Positions 1 through 7,033 of a stretch of DNA of 55,254 nt are shown here, piece by piece; the first letter of the stretch is position 1; each line of letters begins with the position of its first letter. This stretch comes from Oscillospiraceae bacterium (GTDB lineage Bacteria; Bacillota; Clostridia; Oscillospirales; Oscillospiraceae), in the NCBI GenBank assembly GCA_016282135.1, contig JAEEKA010000108.1, forward strand, positions 1 through 55,254. Direction: 5' to 3'. Under the pieces are notes generated by a model. The model had not been told where the DNA came from, ran no database searches, and saw only the letters and a program-made list of their open reading frames with translations. Position numbers and translations under genes: made by a program.

Positions 1-1
1 C

Positions 2-277
2 AAGTACACCATCAAGAACAAGTCCACCGGCACCTACCTGGGCAGCTACAACTCCTACCTGTACAGCCGGAGCACCAACTCCTCCAGCTACTGCAGATGG
101 ACCTTCGCCATGAGCAACGGCAACGTGACGGCCTCCAACACCGCCAGCAGCCGTTATCCCTACCTGGCCTTCTCCAGCAGCAACTACTTCATGATGGGCT
201 CCAGCGCTCCCACCGGTCTGTACTTCTGGAAGCTGACCACCACCGGCGGCTCCACCACCACTTACTACACCACCTGA
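2..277 (+). CDS. C-terminal end of a secreted or surface protein (5' truncated)
   Basis: The first base belongs to an upstream codon; the frame starting at base 2 is open for 91 residues and stops with TGA at 275-277, just before a strong terminator. The fragment is rich in Ser, Thr, Tyr and Asn and begins with a YTIKNKSTGTYLG-like segment, the kind of hydrophilic beta-rich module seen in bacterial ricin-like or surface carbohydrate-binding domains. It ends in a low-complexity GGSTTTYYTT tail. There is no catalytic motif and no anchor in the visible part, so the enzyme or adhesin upstream cannot be named. Its style resembles the accessory modules of the nucleotidase at 21671, which is inference only. 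Confidence 0.7.
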   Translation, partial: KYTIKNKSTGTYLGSYNSYLYSRSTNSSSYCRWTFAMSNGNVTASNTASSRYPYLAFSSSNYFMMGSSAPTGLYFWKLTTTGGSTTTYYTT

Positions 278-295
278 TCAACCAAACGTCCATAG

Positions 296-329
296 AAAAA
301 AGGCCGCAGGGTAAAACCTGCGGCCTTTT
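296..329. terminator. Bidirectional rho-independent terminator
   Basis: A perfect 9-bp stem (GGCCGCAGG at 302-310 with CCTGCGGCC at 317-325) has a 6-nt loop and is followed by TTTT, and it is preceded by six A residues. It can therefore stop transcription of both the truncated plus-strand gene and the minus-strand gene ending at 353. Confidence 0.9.
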
Positions 330-352
330 CGCGTGCAAAAGTGAAAACCGGA

Positions 353-562
353 TCAGAGAGAGAAATCTTCCTCTGTAAACTGTGAGAAGTCCTTGACGGC
401 GCTGCGGGAAGGGTTCCGCTTCAGGGGATCGTACCGAAAGCGGCGGCAGCTGTCGTCCGGGGATACGAAGCCCTTCTTGGAGCAGATCAATCCACCGTTG
501 CCCGACTGGCCGGAACGGGCGCAGCAGGCGCAGCACTTATCGACTTTTTTTCGAAACAGCAT
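353..562 (-). CDS. Small Cys-rich protein of unknown function (69 aa)
   Basis: The ORF starts with ATG after a textbook AGGAGG (complement of 569-574) with suitable spacing, which argues that it is real despite its size. The N-terminus carries a CCACC cluster (residues 10-14) and two further Cys residues (about 27 and 39), a pattern that could hold a metal ion. The rest is basic and polar, with a C-terminal segment rich in Phe and acidic residues. There is no signal peptide or membrane segment. It lies just downstream of ylbJ on the same strand (30-nt gap), so it may be co-transcribed with this sporulation gene. I do not recognise the family and assign no function. Confidence 0.7.
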   Translation of the reverse strand: MLFRKKVDKCCACCARSGQSGNGGLICSKKGFVSPDDSCRRFRYDPLKRNPSRSAVKDFSQFTEEDFSL

Positions 563-592
563 GGCGTGCCTCCTGATTTTTTTCTCATTATA

Positions 593-1546
593 TCACAGAA
601 TTCGCAGATTTCCAGTGAAATTTTTCAAACAGACCAGAAGCGCTGCCAAGAGCAGAGAGATTCCGGCCTGAACCGCCTTGTGCAACAGATACGGCCCCAT
701 GGGCAGCCCTGCTCGGTTCAGGGCCTCCGCTGCCTGGAGGTGGACGCAGAGGCCGCCCCAGCCGATCAACGCGGCAGCCGTGGGCAGGGCGGCCCAGCCT
801 TGCTGGCTCCGCAGCAGGGACAGCCCGCCGGTAAGCTCCAGTGCGCCGGAGACGGCTGCCTGCCAGAGAGAAGGCAGAGAGGAAATGGGAAGGATCGTTT
901 CCAGACAGCTCAGGACCGCCTGAAAGAAGCAAACGGCGCCGGTGAGCCGGAGCATGGCCCCGGCGCTTTCCCCGATGCAGCGGGGCAGAATGGCTCCGAG
1001 GGAGGGAGGCCTGCCGGCGGCTTTTTGCGTGGCGGCGGCGCGGCGTACTGATGGTCTCCGGAACAGGAGGCCGGTTATCAGGCTTGCGAGCATCTGAATG
1101 CCAAACAGGGTGCAGCCCAGGACAGGGGAGCCCAGCATCGTGCCAACGGAACCCAGCAAAAACGCTGGGCCGGCGTTGTTGCACAGGCCGCTCAGCCGGG
1201 CGGCCTCTTCTTTTGTCAGCTGTCCCGTTTCGCAAGCGGCGGCTGCCAGCTGCGCGCCCAGCGGGAAGCCCCCCAGCATCCCCAGCAGGAGAGGCAGAGC
1301 GCCGGTCCCGGGCAGGCCGAACAGAGCTTGCATCCGTCGCTCCGTCCACTGCCCCGCGTGGGCGTCAACGCTCATGCGAATCAAGCAGCCTGCCAATACG
1401 CTGACAGGGAACAGGGTGGGTACCAGGACGCCGGCGCAGAGGCTCAGACCAGCCCGGACGCCGGTTCCGGTTCGGTCCGGAAAACACAGAAACAGTCCGA
1501 TCCCCGCCAGGGGGATCAGAAACCGAAGCAGCGTACGCCCTTTCAC
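593..1546 (-). CDS. ylbJ: Sporulation integral membrane protein YlbJ family
   Basis: A polytopic, very hydrophobic protein (317 aa from the chosen start) with the nucleoside-recognition (Gate) fold typical of YlbJ: a Gly-rich MLGGFPLGAQ segment, a CNNAGPAFLLG segment in the first repeat, and a related second half. YlbJ is a mother-cell membrane protein needed for normal spore cortex or coat formation; its substrate is unknown. The frame is open upstream to 1600, but GTG at 1544-1546 has GGGAGGTGG 6 nt upstream, so I chose it. It is transcribed divergently from yqfC, another sporulation gene, across an 86-nt gap with matching promoter-like elements. The family call is good; the membrane topology was not computed. 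Confidence 0.85.
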   Translation of the reverse strand: MKGRTLLRFLIPLAGIGLFLCFPDRTGTGVRAGLSLCAGVLVPTLFPVSVLAGCLIRMSVDAHAGQWTERRMQALFGLPGTGALPLLLGMLGGFPLGAQLAAAACETGQLTKEEAARLSGLCNNAGPAFLLGSVGTMLGSPVLGCTLFGIQMLASLITGLLFRRPSVRRAAATQKAAGRPPSLGAILPRCIGESAGAMLRLTGAVCFFQAVLSCLETILPISSLPSLWQAAVSGALELTGGLSLLRSQQGWAALPTAAALIGWGGLCVHLQAAEALNRAGLPMGPYLLHKAVQAGISLLLAALLVCLKNFTGNLRIL

Positions 1547-1569
1547 AGGGACCACCTCCCGGAAAAGTC

Positions 1570-1601
1570 TATGCAAGTACGGGGCGGCCCTTGCATACAC
1601 T
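1570..1601. promoter_or_regulatory. Divergent sporulation (SigE-like) promoter region of ylbJ and yqfC
   Basis: Two perfect 8-bp inverted arms, TATGCAAG (1570-1577) and CTTGCATA (1590-1597), lie between ylbJ and yqfC. Reading outward, each arm continues as CATACACT (plus strand, 1594-1601) or CATAGACT (minus strand), both close to the SigE -10 consensus CATACAnT. For yqfC an AAGTA about 14 nt upstream could be the -35. Assignment to SigE rests on the motif and on the known SigE control of yqfCD in Bacillus. Confidence 0.5.
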
Positions 1602-1632
1602 GAACTACGATTTTTGCGAGGTGATTCCCTGA

Positions 1633-1908
1633 ATGCAGTTAAGAACCGCTGCCCAGCGCATTTTGACCTGTGCCGATTTTCCGGGAGAAATTTTGACGGG
1701 AGTTCCGGTGGTGGAGCTCAAAGGCGGCTCCGAAGCCGTGGTCCTGAACCACAGGGGCGTCATTGCCTACGATGAAAAGGAGGTCCGGATCGCATCCGCC
1801 CTGGGGCCTGTATCCGTTGTGGGCGCTGAGCTGCGGATCCGGCGGATGAACCGGGAGCGGATCGTCCTGAACGGGAAGATCCGGCGGGTGGAGCTGGGGC
1901 TATGCTGA
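1633..1908 (+). CDS. yqfC: Sporulation protein YqfC
   Basis: A 91-residue protein of the YqfC family (usual length about 90-100 aa), beta-rich, with the conserved pattern of a short N-terminal helix followed by repeated strands such as VELKGGSEAVVLNHRGVIAYDEKEVRI. In Bacillus, yqfC and yqfD form a SigE-controlled mother-cell pair, and YqfD (SpoIV-type) is needed for sporulation. The ATG follows GAGGTGATT with good spacing. The last 7 nt overlap yqfD, so the two are translationally coupled. A SigE-like -10 sits about 30 nt upstream. No catalytic residue is known for the family, and its molecular role is unknown. Confidence 0.88.
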   Translation: MQLRTAAQRILTCADFPGEILTGVPVVELKGGSEAVVLNHRGVIAYDEKEVRIASALGPVSVVGAELRIRRMNRERIVLNGKIRRVELGLC

Positions 1909-3116
1909 GCTTCCTGCGGGAAACTGCCGAAATTGAAGTCACCGGGGCCTCCACCGCGCTCTGCCTGAACCGCTGGACGGCGGCGGACCTGCCATTTTGG
2001 GCTCTGAGTATCCAATCGGAGCTGGTCTTCCGCTGCCGGATCCAGGCGGCTCGACTGGGGGAGATTCGCCGGGAGGCGGCCCGGGCTTGGTGCGACGTTC
2101 GGGTGATCCGGCGCTTTGGCCTGCCCGTGGTCCTGAGCAGGCTCCGATCCAGACCCGTGCTGACAGTTGGCCTGCTGCTGGCCGTCGTGCTGGCATTTTT
2201 CCTGCAAAGCTTTGTTTGGTTTCTGCGGGTGGAGGGCAATGAGCGGGTTCCGGAGGAGGAAATCCTCCGGGCGCTATGGGAGGAGGGGGTTCGCTTCGGG
2301 ACCTGGGGCCCATCCATCGACTCCGAGGATTTGAAAAACCGAATACTCAATCGGATTCCCGCGCTTTGCTGGCTGGCGGTGAACCGGGAGGGCGGGGTGG
2401 TAACGGTGCTGGCTGCGGAGCGGGAACGGGAGGAAACGCCTCTGGAGACGGAGGGCGTGGCCCATATTGTGGCGGCCAGGCCGGGAATCATTCGGAAAAT
2501 ATCCGTCGTCAACGGTTTTGCGGACAAAAAACCGGGAGACTTGGTGCTGGAAGGGGATATTCTGATTTCCGGCATCGCGGAATGGACCCTTCGCATCCAA
2601 GCCACCCGGGCCATGGGAGAGGTATACGCCGATACCCTCCGGGTTTCGGAGCTGGTTTGCCCGGTTTCCGCCCGGAAAAAAGTCTACACGGGCCGCAGGG
2701 AAACCTGTGTTACGCTGGTGTATGAAAGAAAAAGAAGAAAAATATCAGGAAACAGTAGCATTTTTGGTACCAGTTGTGATAGAATGATAAAAGTGAGCAA
2801 TTGGACCCTGCCGGGAGGCTACGAGCTTCCGGTGACGGTAGAGACCGAAACCCTGCTGGAGTACACACTGGAGCCCCTGGAGCTTCCGGCCCGGCAGGCG
2901 GAAACCCTGCTGCGGGAAGAGTCTCTGCGGCTGACCCAGGCGCAGATGACAGCGGGGCAGATAGAGACCGGGTCCGCCGCAATTCAAAAGACCCAGGACA
3001 GCTATCGCTGCCGGGGCGTCTGGAACTGCCTGGAGCTGATTTCCAAGACGATACCGGCGGAGCTGTTCGGAGAGGATGAAGTAAATGGAAAAACTGATCA
3101 ACGCGGAACGGATTGA
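1902..3116 (+). CDS. yqfD: Sporulation protein YqfD
   Basis: This 404-residue protein has an N-terminal cytoplasmic domain (1-80), one membrane span (about 86-108) and a long extracytoplasmic part beginning with a POTRA/FtsQ-like segment (VEGNERVPEEEILRAL), as expected for YqfD. The gene follows yqfC with a 7-nt overlap, and its 3' end overlaps phoH by 32 nt. YqfD acts in the mother-cell membrane during sporulation; its partner is unknown. A short AT-richer stretch near 2724-2800 encodes a Lys/Arg/Ser-rich linker (KRKRRKISGNSS) with different base composition from its surroundings. The extreme C-terminus encoded within the overlap is polar and probably not conserved. Confidence 0.88.
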   Translation: MLSFLRETAEIEVTGASTALCLNRWTAADLPFWALSIQSELVFRCRIQAARLGEIRREAARAWCDVRVIRRFGLPVVLSRLRSRPVLTVGLLLAVVLAFFLQSFVWFLRVEGNERVPEEEILRALWEEGVRFGTWGPSIDSEDLKNRILNRIPALCWLAVNREGGVVTVLAAEREREETPLETEGVAHIVAARPGIIRKISVVNGFADKKPGDLVLEGDILISGIAEWTLRIQATRAMGEVYADTLRVSELVCPVSARKKVYTGRRETCVTLVYERKRRKISGNSSIFGTSCDRMIKVSNWTLPGGYELPVTVETETLLEYTLEPLELPARQAETLLREESLRLTQAQMTAGQIETGSAAIQKTQDSYRCRGVWNCLELISKTIPAELFGEDEVNGKTDQRGTD

Positions 3117-4083
3117 ACAGATCATCAGCGTATTCGGCAATTTTGACGAGAACGTCAAGCGGATCGAGCAGACCTTTGACGTCCATGTGACCAACCGGGG
3201 GACGGAGCTCAAGGTATCCGGCGAGGCGGAGGCCGCCGAGAAGGCGGGCAAGGCCATCGAGGGCCTTTTGACCCTGGCAGCCAAGGGGGAGACCATCGAC
3301 GAGCAGAAGGTCCGTTATCTCATCGACCTGGTGAACTCCGGCAACGAGGACCAGATCGGAGAAATGGCTAAGGATGTGGTCTGCATCACCGCCAAGGGAA
3401 AGCCCATCAAGGCCAAGACTCTGGGCCAGCAGCGCTACATGAAGGCCATTCAAAACAACACCATCACCATCGGCGTCGGCCCTGCCGGTACCGGCAAGAC
3501 CTATCTGGCGGTGGCGGCTGCGGTGGCGGCCTTCCGGGAGAAGAGCGTCAACCGGATCATCCTGACCCGGCCCGCCGTGGAGGCGGGGGAGCGGCTGGGC
3601 TTCCTGCCGGGAGACCTGCAAAACAAGGTGGACCCCTACCTGCGGCCTCTCTACGACGCCCTGTTCGATATGCTGGGGCCGGAGACCTATCAGAAATATT
3701 TGGAGAAGGGCAACATCGAGGTTGCCCCCCTGGCCTATATGCGCGGCCGGACCCTGGACGACAGCTTTATTATTCTCGATGAGGCCCAGAACACCACCCG
3801 GGAGCAGATGAAGATGTTCCTGACCCGTCTGGGCTTCGGCTCCAAGATCGTCATTACCGGCGACGTGACCCAGATCGACCTGCCATCCGACAAGACCAGC
3901 GGTTTGAAGGAAGCGTTGAAGGTATTGGAAAACATCCCGGACATCGCCATCTGCAAGCTCTCCGCCTCCGACGTGGTGCGCCACGCCCTGGTGCAGAGCA
4001 TTGTGGCGGCCTACGATAAGTACGAGACCGCGAAAAACGTCCCGGAGAAGAAGCCTCCCGTGAAAAACTACCGAAAGAGATGA
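3085..4083 (+). CDS. phoH: PhoH family ATPase
   Basis: A 332-residue PhoH-like protein with an N-terminal KH-like domain, Walker A GPAGTGKT (about 132-139) and Walker B FIILDEAQN (about 228-236), followed by the conserved TGDVTQIDLP motif of this helicase-like P-loop family. PhoH/YqfL-type proteins bind and hydrolyse ATP and are linked to RNA metabolism; in Firmicutes the gene almost always sits directly before ybeY, as here. The start ATG lies within the yqfD end (32-nt overlap) and the stop overlaps the ybeY start by 4 nt (ATGA). The length is normal. The exact cellular substrate is not established. Confidence 0.95.
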   Translation: MEKLINAERIEQIISVFGNFDENVKRIEQTFDVHVTNRGTELKVSGEAEAAEKAGKAIEGLLTLAAKGETIDEQKVRYLIDLVNSGNEDQIGEMAKDVVCITAKGKPIKAKTLGQQRYMKAIQNNTITIGVGPAGTGKTYLAVAAAVAAFREKSVNRIILTRPAVEAGERLGFLPGDLQNKVDPYLRPLYDALFDMLGPETYQKYLEKGNIEVAPLAYMRGRTLDDSFIILDEAQNTTREQMKMFLTRLGFGSKIVITGDVTQIDLPSDKTSGLKEALKVLENIPDIAICKLSASDVVRHALVQSIVAAYDKYETAKNVPEKKPPVKNYRKR

Positions 4084-4586
4084 AGGGCATGAAACACAAC
4101 ATCGTAATCACCTTCCGGACTGGGAAGGGCATCCGCCGTCTGCCCCTGTGGATGCACCTGAAAAAGTGCATTGAGGCTACCCTGGAGGCGGAGAGGGTTC
4201 CCGTACCCTGCGAGATCAACGTCCTGGTGGCGGACAATCAGACCATCAAGGCCATCAACAAGGCCTACCGGAATATCGACAGGGAGACCGACGTGCTGTC
4301 CTTCCCCATGTTCCAGTTTGAGCCGGGGAAGCTGCCCAAAGATTTTTCCGAGTACCTGGACCCGGAGACTGGCCTGCTGCCCCTGGGGGATATGGCGATC
4401 TCATACGAGAAGGCGGAGGCCCAGGCCAAGGAGTTCGGCCACAGCACCAAGCGGGAGCTGGGCTACCTGACCATCCACTCCATCCTGCACCTGCTGGGCT
4501 ACGACCATGTGGATGAGGGCCCCATGAAGAAGCAGATGCGGGAGCGGGAAGAAGAAATTTGCCGCTTGATCGACTTGGAGCGATAG
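4080..4586 (+). CDS. ybeY: Endoribonuclease YbeY (rRNA maturation factor)
   Basis: The 168-residue protein carries the zinc-binding signature HSILHLLGYDH with His133, His137 and His143, the hallmark of YbeY (UPF0054). YbeY is a metal-dependent single-strand RNase that takes part in 16S rRNA 3' maturation and ribosome quality control, and it interacts functionally with Era, encoded two genes downstream. The start overlaps the phoH stop by 4 nt. A nearby second ATG (4089) is possible. All expected catalytic ligands are present, and the length matches the family. Confidence 0.95.
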   Translation: MKGMKHNIVITFRTGKGIRRLPLWMHLKKCIEATLEAERVPVPCEINVLVADNQTIKAINKAYRNIDRETDVLSFPMFQFEPGKLPKDFSEYLDPETGLLPLGDMAISYEKAEAQAKEFGHSTKRELGYLTIHSILHLLGYDHVDEGPMKKQMREREEEICRLIDLER

Positions 4587-4608
4587 GTGACAAGTGACAG
4601 TTGATACA

Positions 4609-5145
4609 ATGGTTGAATTTCGAATCGCGCGGGTTTCCGACGCTTCGACTCTCGCCGCTGCCCGGCAAAAGGTCTGGGACGCCACCTATCGGGGCATCTA
4701 TCCCGACGAGATGATCGACCGTTACGATTTGGCCCTCTTTACAGCCAGGGACGAAAAACGGATTGCAAACCCGGAAAATAAGGTTTGGCTTGTCATGGAC
4801 GGAGCCGACTGTGTCGGCTACCTTGTGGCGGGACCCTGCGGCTTCGGCAAGTATAAGGACTTTGATTTCTGCCTTAACAGTCTGTATTTGCTTCCGCCCT
4901 ATCAGAAACTGGGCTTGGGCAGAAGAGCCTTTGAGCTGACTGTTGCGGAGTGCCGCCGCCGCGGCTTTAACAAATTCTTTTGCAGCTGCAGCCCCCATAA
5001 CGAAAATGCCATGGGCTTCTACGAGCACATGGGCGGCGTAATCGGCGCACAGTCCCTCGGCCATGCAAACAAGGCCGAGGACGTGGTTTATTTTGAATTC
5101 TTGCTGAACTCTGAACCAACGGGCCGGAAAACCAGACACCTATGA
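4609..5145 (+). CDS. GNAT family N-acetyltransferase
   Basis: A 178-residue acetyltransferase of the GNAT fold: the N-terminal FRIARVSDAS segment, a TYRGIYPDEMID stretch typical of a large GNAT subgroup, and the acetyl-CoA pyrophosphate-binding loop region YQKLGLGRRAFELTV (the Q/RxxGxG/A motif appears as QKLGLGR), then NENAMGFYEHMG near the C-terminus. The substrate cannot be predicted. A GTG at 4594 would add 5 residues; I prefer ATG 4609 because the protein then begins as family members do, but neither start has a well-spaced ribosome binding site. The leader consists of near-heptamer repeats (GGTGACA, AGTGACA). The gene is an accessory insertion between ybeY and era. Confidence 0.85.
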   Translation: MVEFRIARVSDASTLAAARQKVWDATYRGIYPDEMIDRYDLALFTARDEKRIANPENKVWLVMDGADCVGYLVAGPCGFGKYKDFDFCLNSLYLLPPYQKLGLGRRAFELTVAECRRRGFNKFFCSCSPHNENAMGFYEHMGGVIGAQSLGHANKAEDVVYFEFLLNSEPTGRKTRHL

Positions 5146-5151
5146 CCTGTA

Positions 5152-5172
5152 GGAACGGCACTCTTGCCGTCC
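5152..5172. repeat. Short palindromic element in front of era
   Basis: GGAACGGCA, loop CTCT, TGCCGTCC form a hairpin with one unpaired A. The sequence occupies the gap between the GNAT gene and era and has no T-tract, so it is not a terminator. It resembles the short dispersed GGCGGCA...TGCCGCC hairpins of many clostridial genomes; this comparison is from general knowledge and not tested here. Confidence 0.4.
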
Positions 5173-5204
5173 GCCCTGCTCGAACAACACAAAAGGAGTA
5201 TGAA

Positions 5205-6098
5205 ATGAACACCAAATCTGCTATGATTGCCATTTGCGGGCGGCCCAACGTGGGCAAGTCCACCCTGACCAACACCATCGTCGGGGAGAAGGTGGCCATT
5301 GTTTCCAATAAGCCCCAGACCACCCGGAACCGCATCTGCGGCATTTTGGACCGGGGTGATACCCAGTTCGTCTTTATGGACACGCCGGGCTTCCACAAGC
5401 CCAGAACCAAGCTGGGAGACTATATGGTCAACGTGGTGGAGGAGTCCGTCTCCGACGTGGACGTGGCCCTGCTGCTGGTGGAGCCGATTGCCAACATCGG
5501 ACCCCAGGAGGAGGCCCTGATTGCCCGTTTCGAGCAGCTTGGCGTCCCCGCGATTCTGGTCATCAACAAGATTGACGAGGTAGAGGACAAGGACCAGCTT
5601 CTGGCGGTGATCGGCGCCTACAAGGACGCCTACGACTTCGACCACATCATCCCCATCTCAGCCAAAACCAAGGAGGGCGTGGAAGAGCTTTTGAAGCTCT
5701 GCGAGGGCTATGCGGCCGAGTCTCCCTGGTTCTTCCCGGAGGGCATGACCTCCGACCAGCCGGAGCGCCAGGTGATTGCGGAGATTATCCGGGAGAAGAT
5801 GCTCTGGAATCTGGACAAGGAGATTCCCCACGGCACCGCCGTGGAGATCACCAAGTTTTCCGAGCGGGACAACGGCGTCATCGACGTGGACGCCACCATC
5901 TACTGCGAGAAGGCCAGCCACAAGGGCATCATCATCGGCAAGGGCGGCCAGATGCTGAAAAAGATCAGCTCCCAGGCTCGGGCCGACTGCGAGCGATTCA
6001 TGGGGGCCAAGGTCTATCTCCAAACCTGGATCAAGGTCAAGGAGAACTGGCGGGACAGCGATTTCATGATCCGCAATTTTGGTTATTCTGACCAATAG
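5205..6098 (+). CDS. era: GTPase Era
   Basis: A 297-residue GTPase with G1 GRPNVGKS, G3 DTPG, G4 NKID and G5 SAK motifs, followed by a C-terminal KH domain with GKGGQMLKKI. Era binds the 3' end of 16S rRNA and helps small-subunit assembly. The open frame extends upstream to 5142, but ATG 5205 has AAAGGAG 8 nt upstream and gives the normal family start, so it is preferred. The location after phoH-ybeY and before yqzL-recO is the standard Firmicutes order. Nothing is missing or unusual in the coding region. Confidence 0.97.
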   Translation: MNTKSAMIAICGRPNVGKSTLTNTIVGEKVAIVSNKPQTTRNRICGILDRGDTQFVFMDTPGFHKPRTKLGDYMVNVVEESVSDVDVALLLVEPIANIGPQEEALIARFEQLGVPAILVINKIDEVEDKDQLLAVIGAYKDAYDFDHIIPISAKTKEGVEELLKLCEGYAAESPWFFPEGMTSDQPERQVIAEIIREKMLWNLDKEIPHGTAVEITKFSERDNGVIDVDATIYCEKASHKGIIIGKGGQMLKKISSQARADCERFMGAKVYLQTWIKVKENWRDSDFMIRNFGYSDQ

Positions 6099-6165
6099 CC
6101 CAGCCGCATAACCGGCCCTCCGCCGGGAAAGCTATCCCCAATCAAATATGATGGGAGGCTTTTGC

Positions 6166-6357
6166 ATGGAGGACCCCATTCTGCTTTGGAAAGCATTTGA
6201 ACGCTCCGGCGCGCCGGAGATTTATCTGCAATACCGGCTGGCCGCAGAGCTGCCGCCCGCACCGGTACGGAGGGACCATGTTTATCAAAACCGAAGCCAT
6301 CGTGCTCCGGGAGCTGGAGATCAACGAGGCGGACAAGCTGCTGGACCTGCTCTCTAA
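6166..6357 (+). CDS. yqzL: YqzL-family small protein overlapping recO
   Basis: A 63-residue protein beginning MEDPILLWKAFERSGAPEIYLQYR; the pattern WK.F...G....YL.Y is the YqzL family signature, and yqzL lies between era and recO in Bacillus, as here. GGGAGG stands 7 nt before the ATG. Family members are about 45-50 residues long; this frame continues through 80 nt of the recO coding sequence in another frame, so the last 26 or so residues (Arg/Gly/Ala-rich) are probably not conserved. Function is unknown. Confidence is good for the N-terminal half and lower for the stop being biologically meaningful. Confidence 0.75.
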   Translation: MEDPILLWKAFERSGAPEIYLQYRLAAELPPAPVRRDHVYQNRSHRAPGAGDQRGGQAAGPAL

Positions 6358-7033
6358 GGACCGGGGCCTGCTGACCGTGAAGGCCAGGGGCGTCCGGCGG
6401 GGCAGCTCCCCGCTGAAAAGTGCCTGCCAGCTGCTGACCCTCTCGGAGTTTACCCTCCAGGATTATCGCGGCAAGCTGACCGTGCAGGAGGCCCAGCCCC
6501 TGGAGCAGTTCCGCTCTCTGCGGGAGAACATCGAACTGCTGGCGCTGGGCTCCTACTTTGCCCAGGCGGCGGGAGCGGTAGCCCAGGAGGACGCACCCAA
6601 TCCGGAGCTTTTACAGCTGCTCTGCAACGCCCTCTATGCCTTGGGCAGGCAGGGAAGACCCCAGCTTTTGGTGAAGGCGGGCTTTGAGCTGCGGCTGGCC
6701 TGCCTGGCGGGCTTCACGCCGGATCTCTCCGCCTGCGCGGTCTGCGGGGCGGGGGAGCCGGACCGCTTTGACCTGTCCCGGGGCGCTCTCTCCTGCGCCG
6801 CCTGCCGGGAGGGGGAGACCGGCATCCGCCTGCCCCTGAGCCCGGGGATGCTCCTGGCCATGCGCTATATCGTCTGGTGCGAGCCAAAGCGCCTGTTTTC
6901 CTTCCGACTGGAGGAGGAGAGTCTCCAGGCGCTCAGCGCCCTCACCGAGGGCTATCTGATGACCCAGCTGGAACACAGCTTTTATACCCTGGACTTTTAT
7001 AAGTCCCTGATGCAATACGGAGACATAGTATGA
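6278..7033 (+). CDS. recO: DNA repair protein RecO
   Basis: The 251-residue protein has the N-terminal OB-fold (FIKTEAIVLRELEINEADKLLDLLS, then GLLTVKARGVRR) and a helical C-terminal domain containing the zinc motif C153-x2-C156 ... C173-x2-C176. RecO mediates RecA loading on SSB-coated DNA with RecR in the RecFOR pathway. ATG 6278 has GGAGGG just upstream; the longer open frame from 6197 translates part of yqzL and was rejected. The stop overlaps the mutS2 start by 4 nt (ATGA). Confidence 0.93.
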   Translation: MFIKTEAIVLRELEINEADKLLDLLSKDRGLLTVKARGVRRGSSPLKSACQLLTLSEFTLQDYRGKLTVQEAQPLEQFRSLRENIELLALGSYFAQAAGAVAQEDAPNPELLQLLCNALYALGRQGRPQLLVKAGFELRLACLAGFTPDLSACAVCGAGEPDRFDLSRGALSCAACREGETGIRLPLSPGMLLAMRYIVWCEPKRLFSFRLEEESLQALSALTEGYLMTQLEHSFYTLDFYKSLMQYGDIV

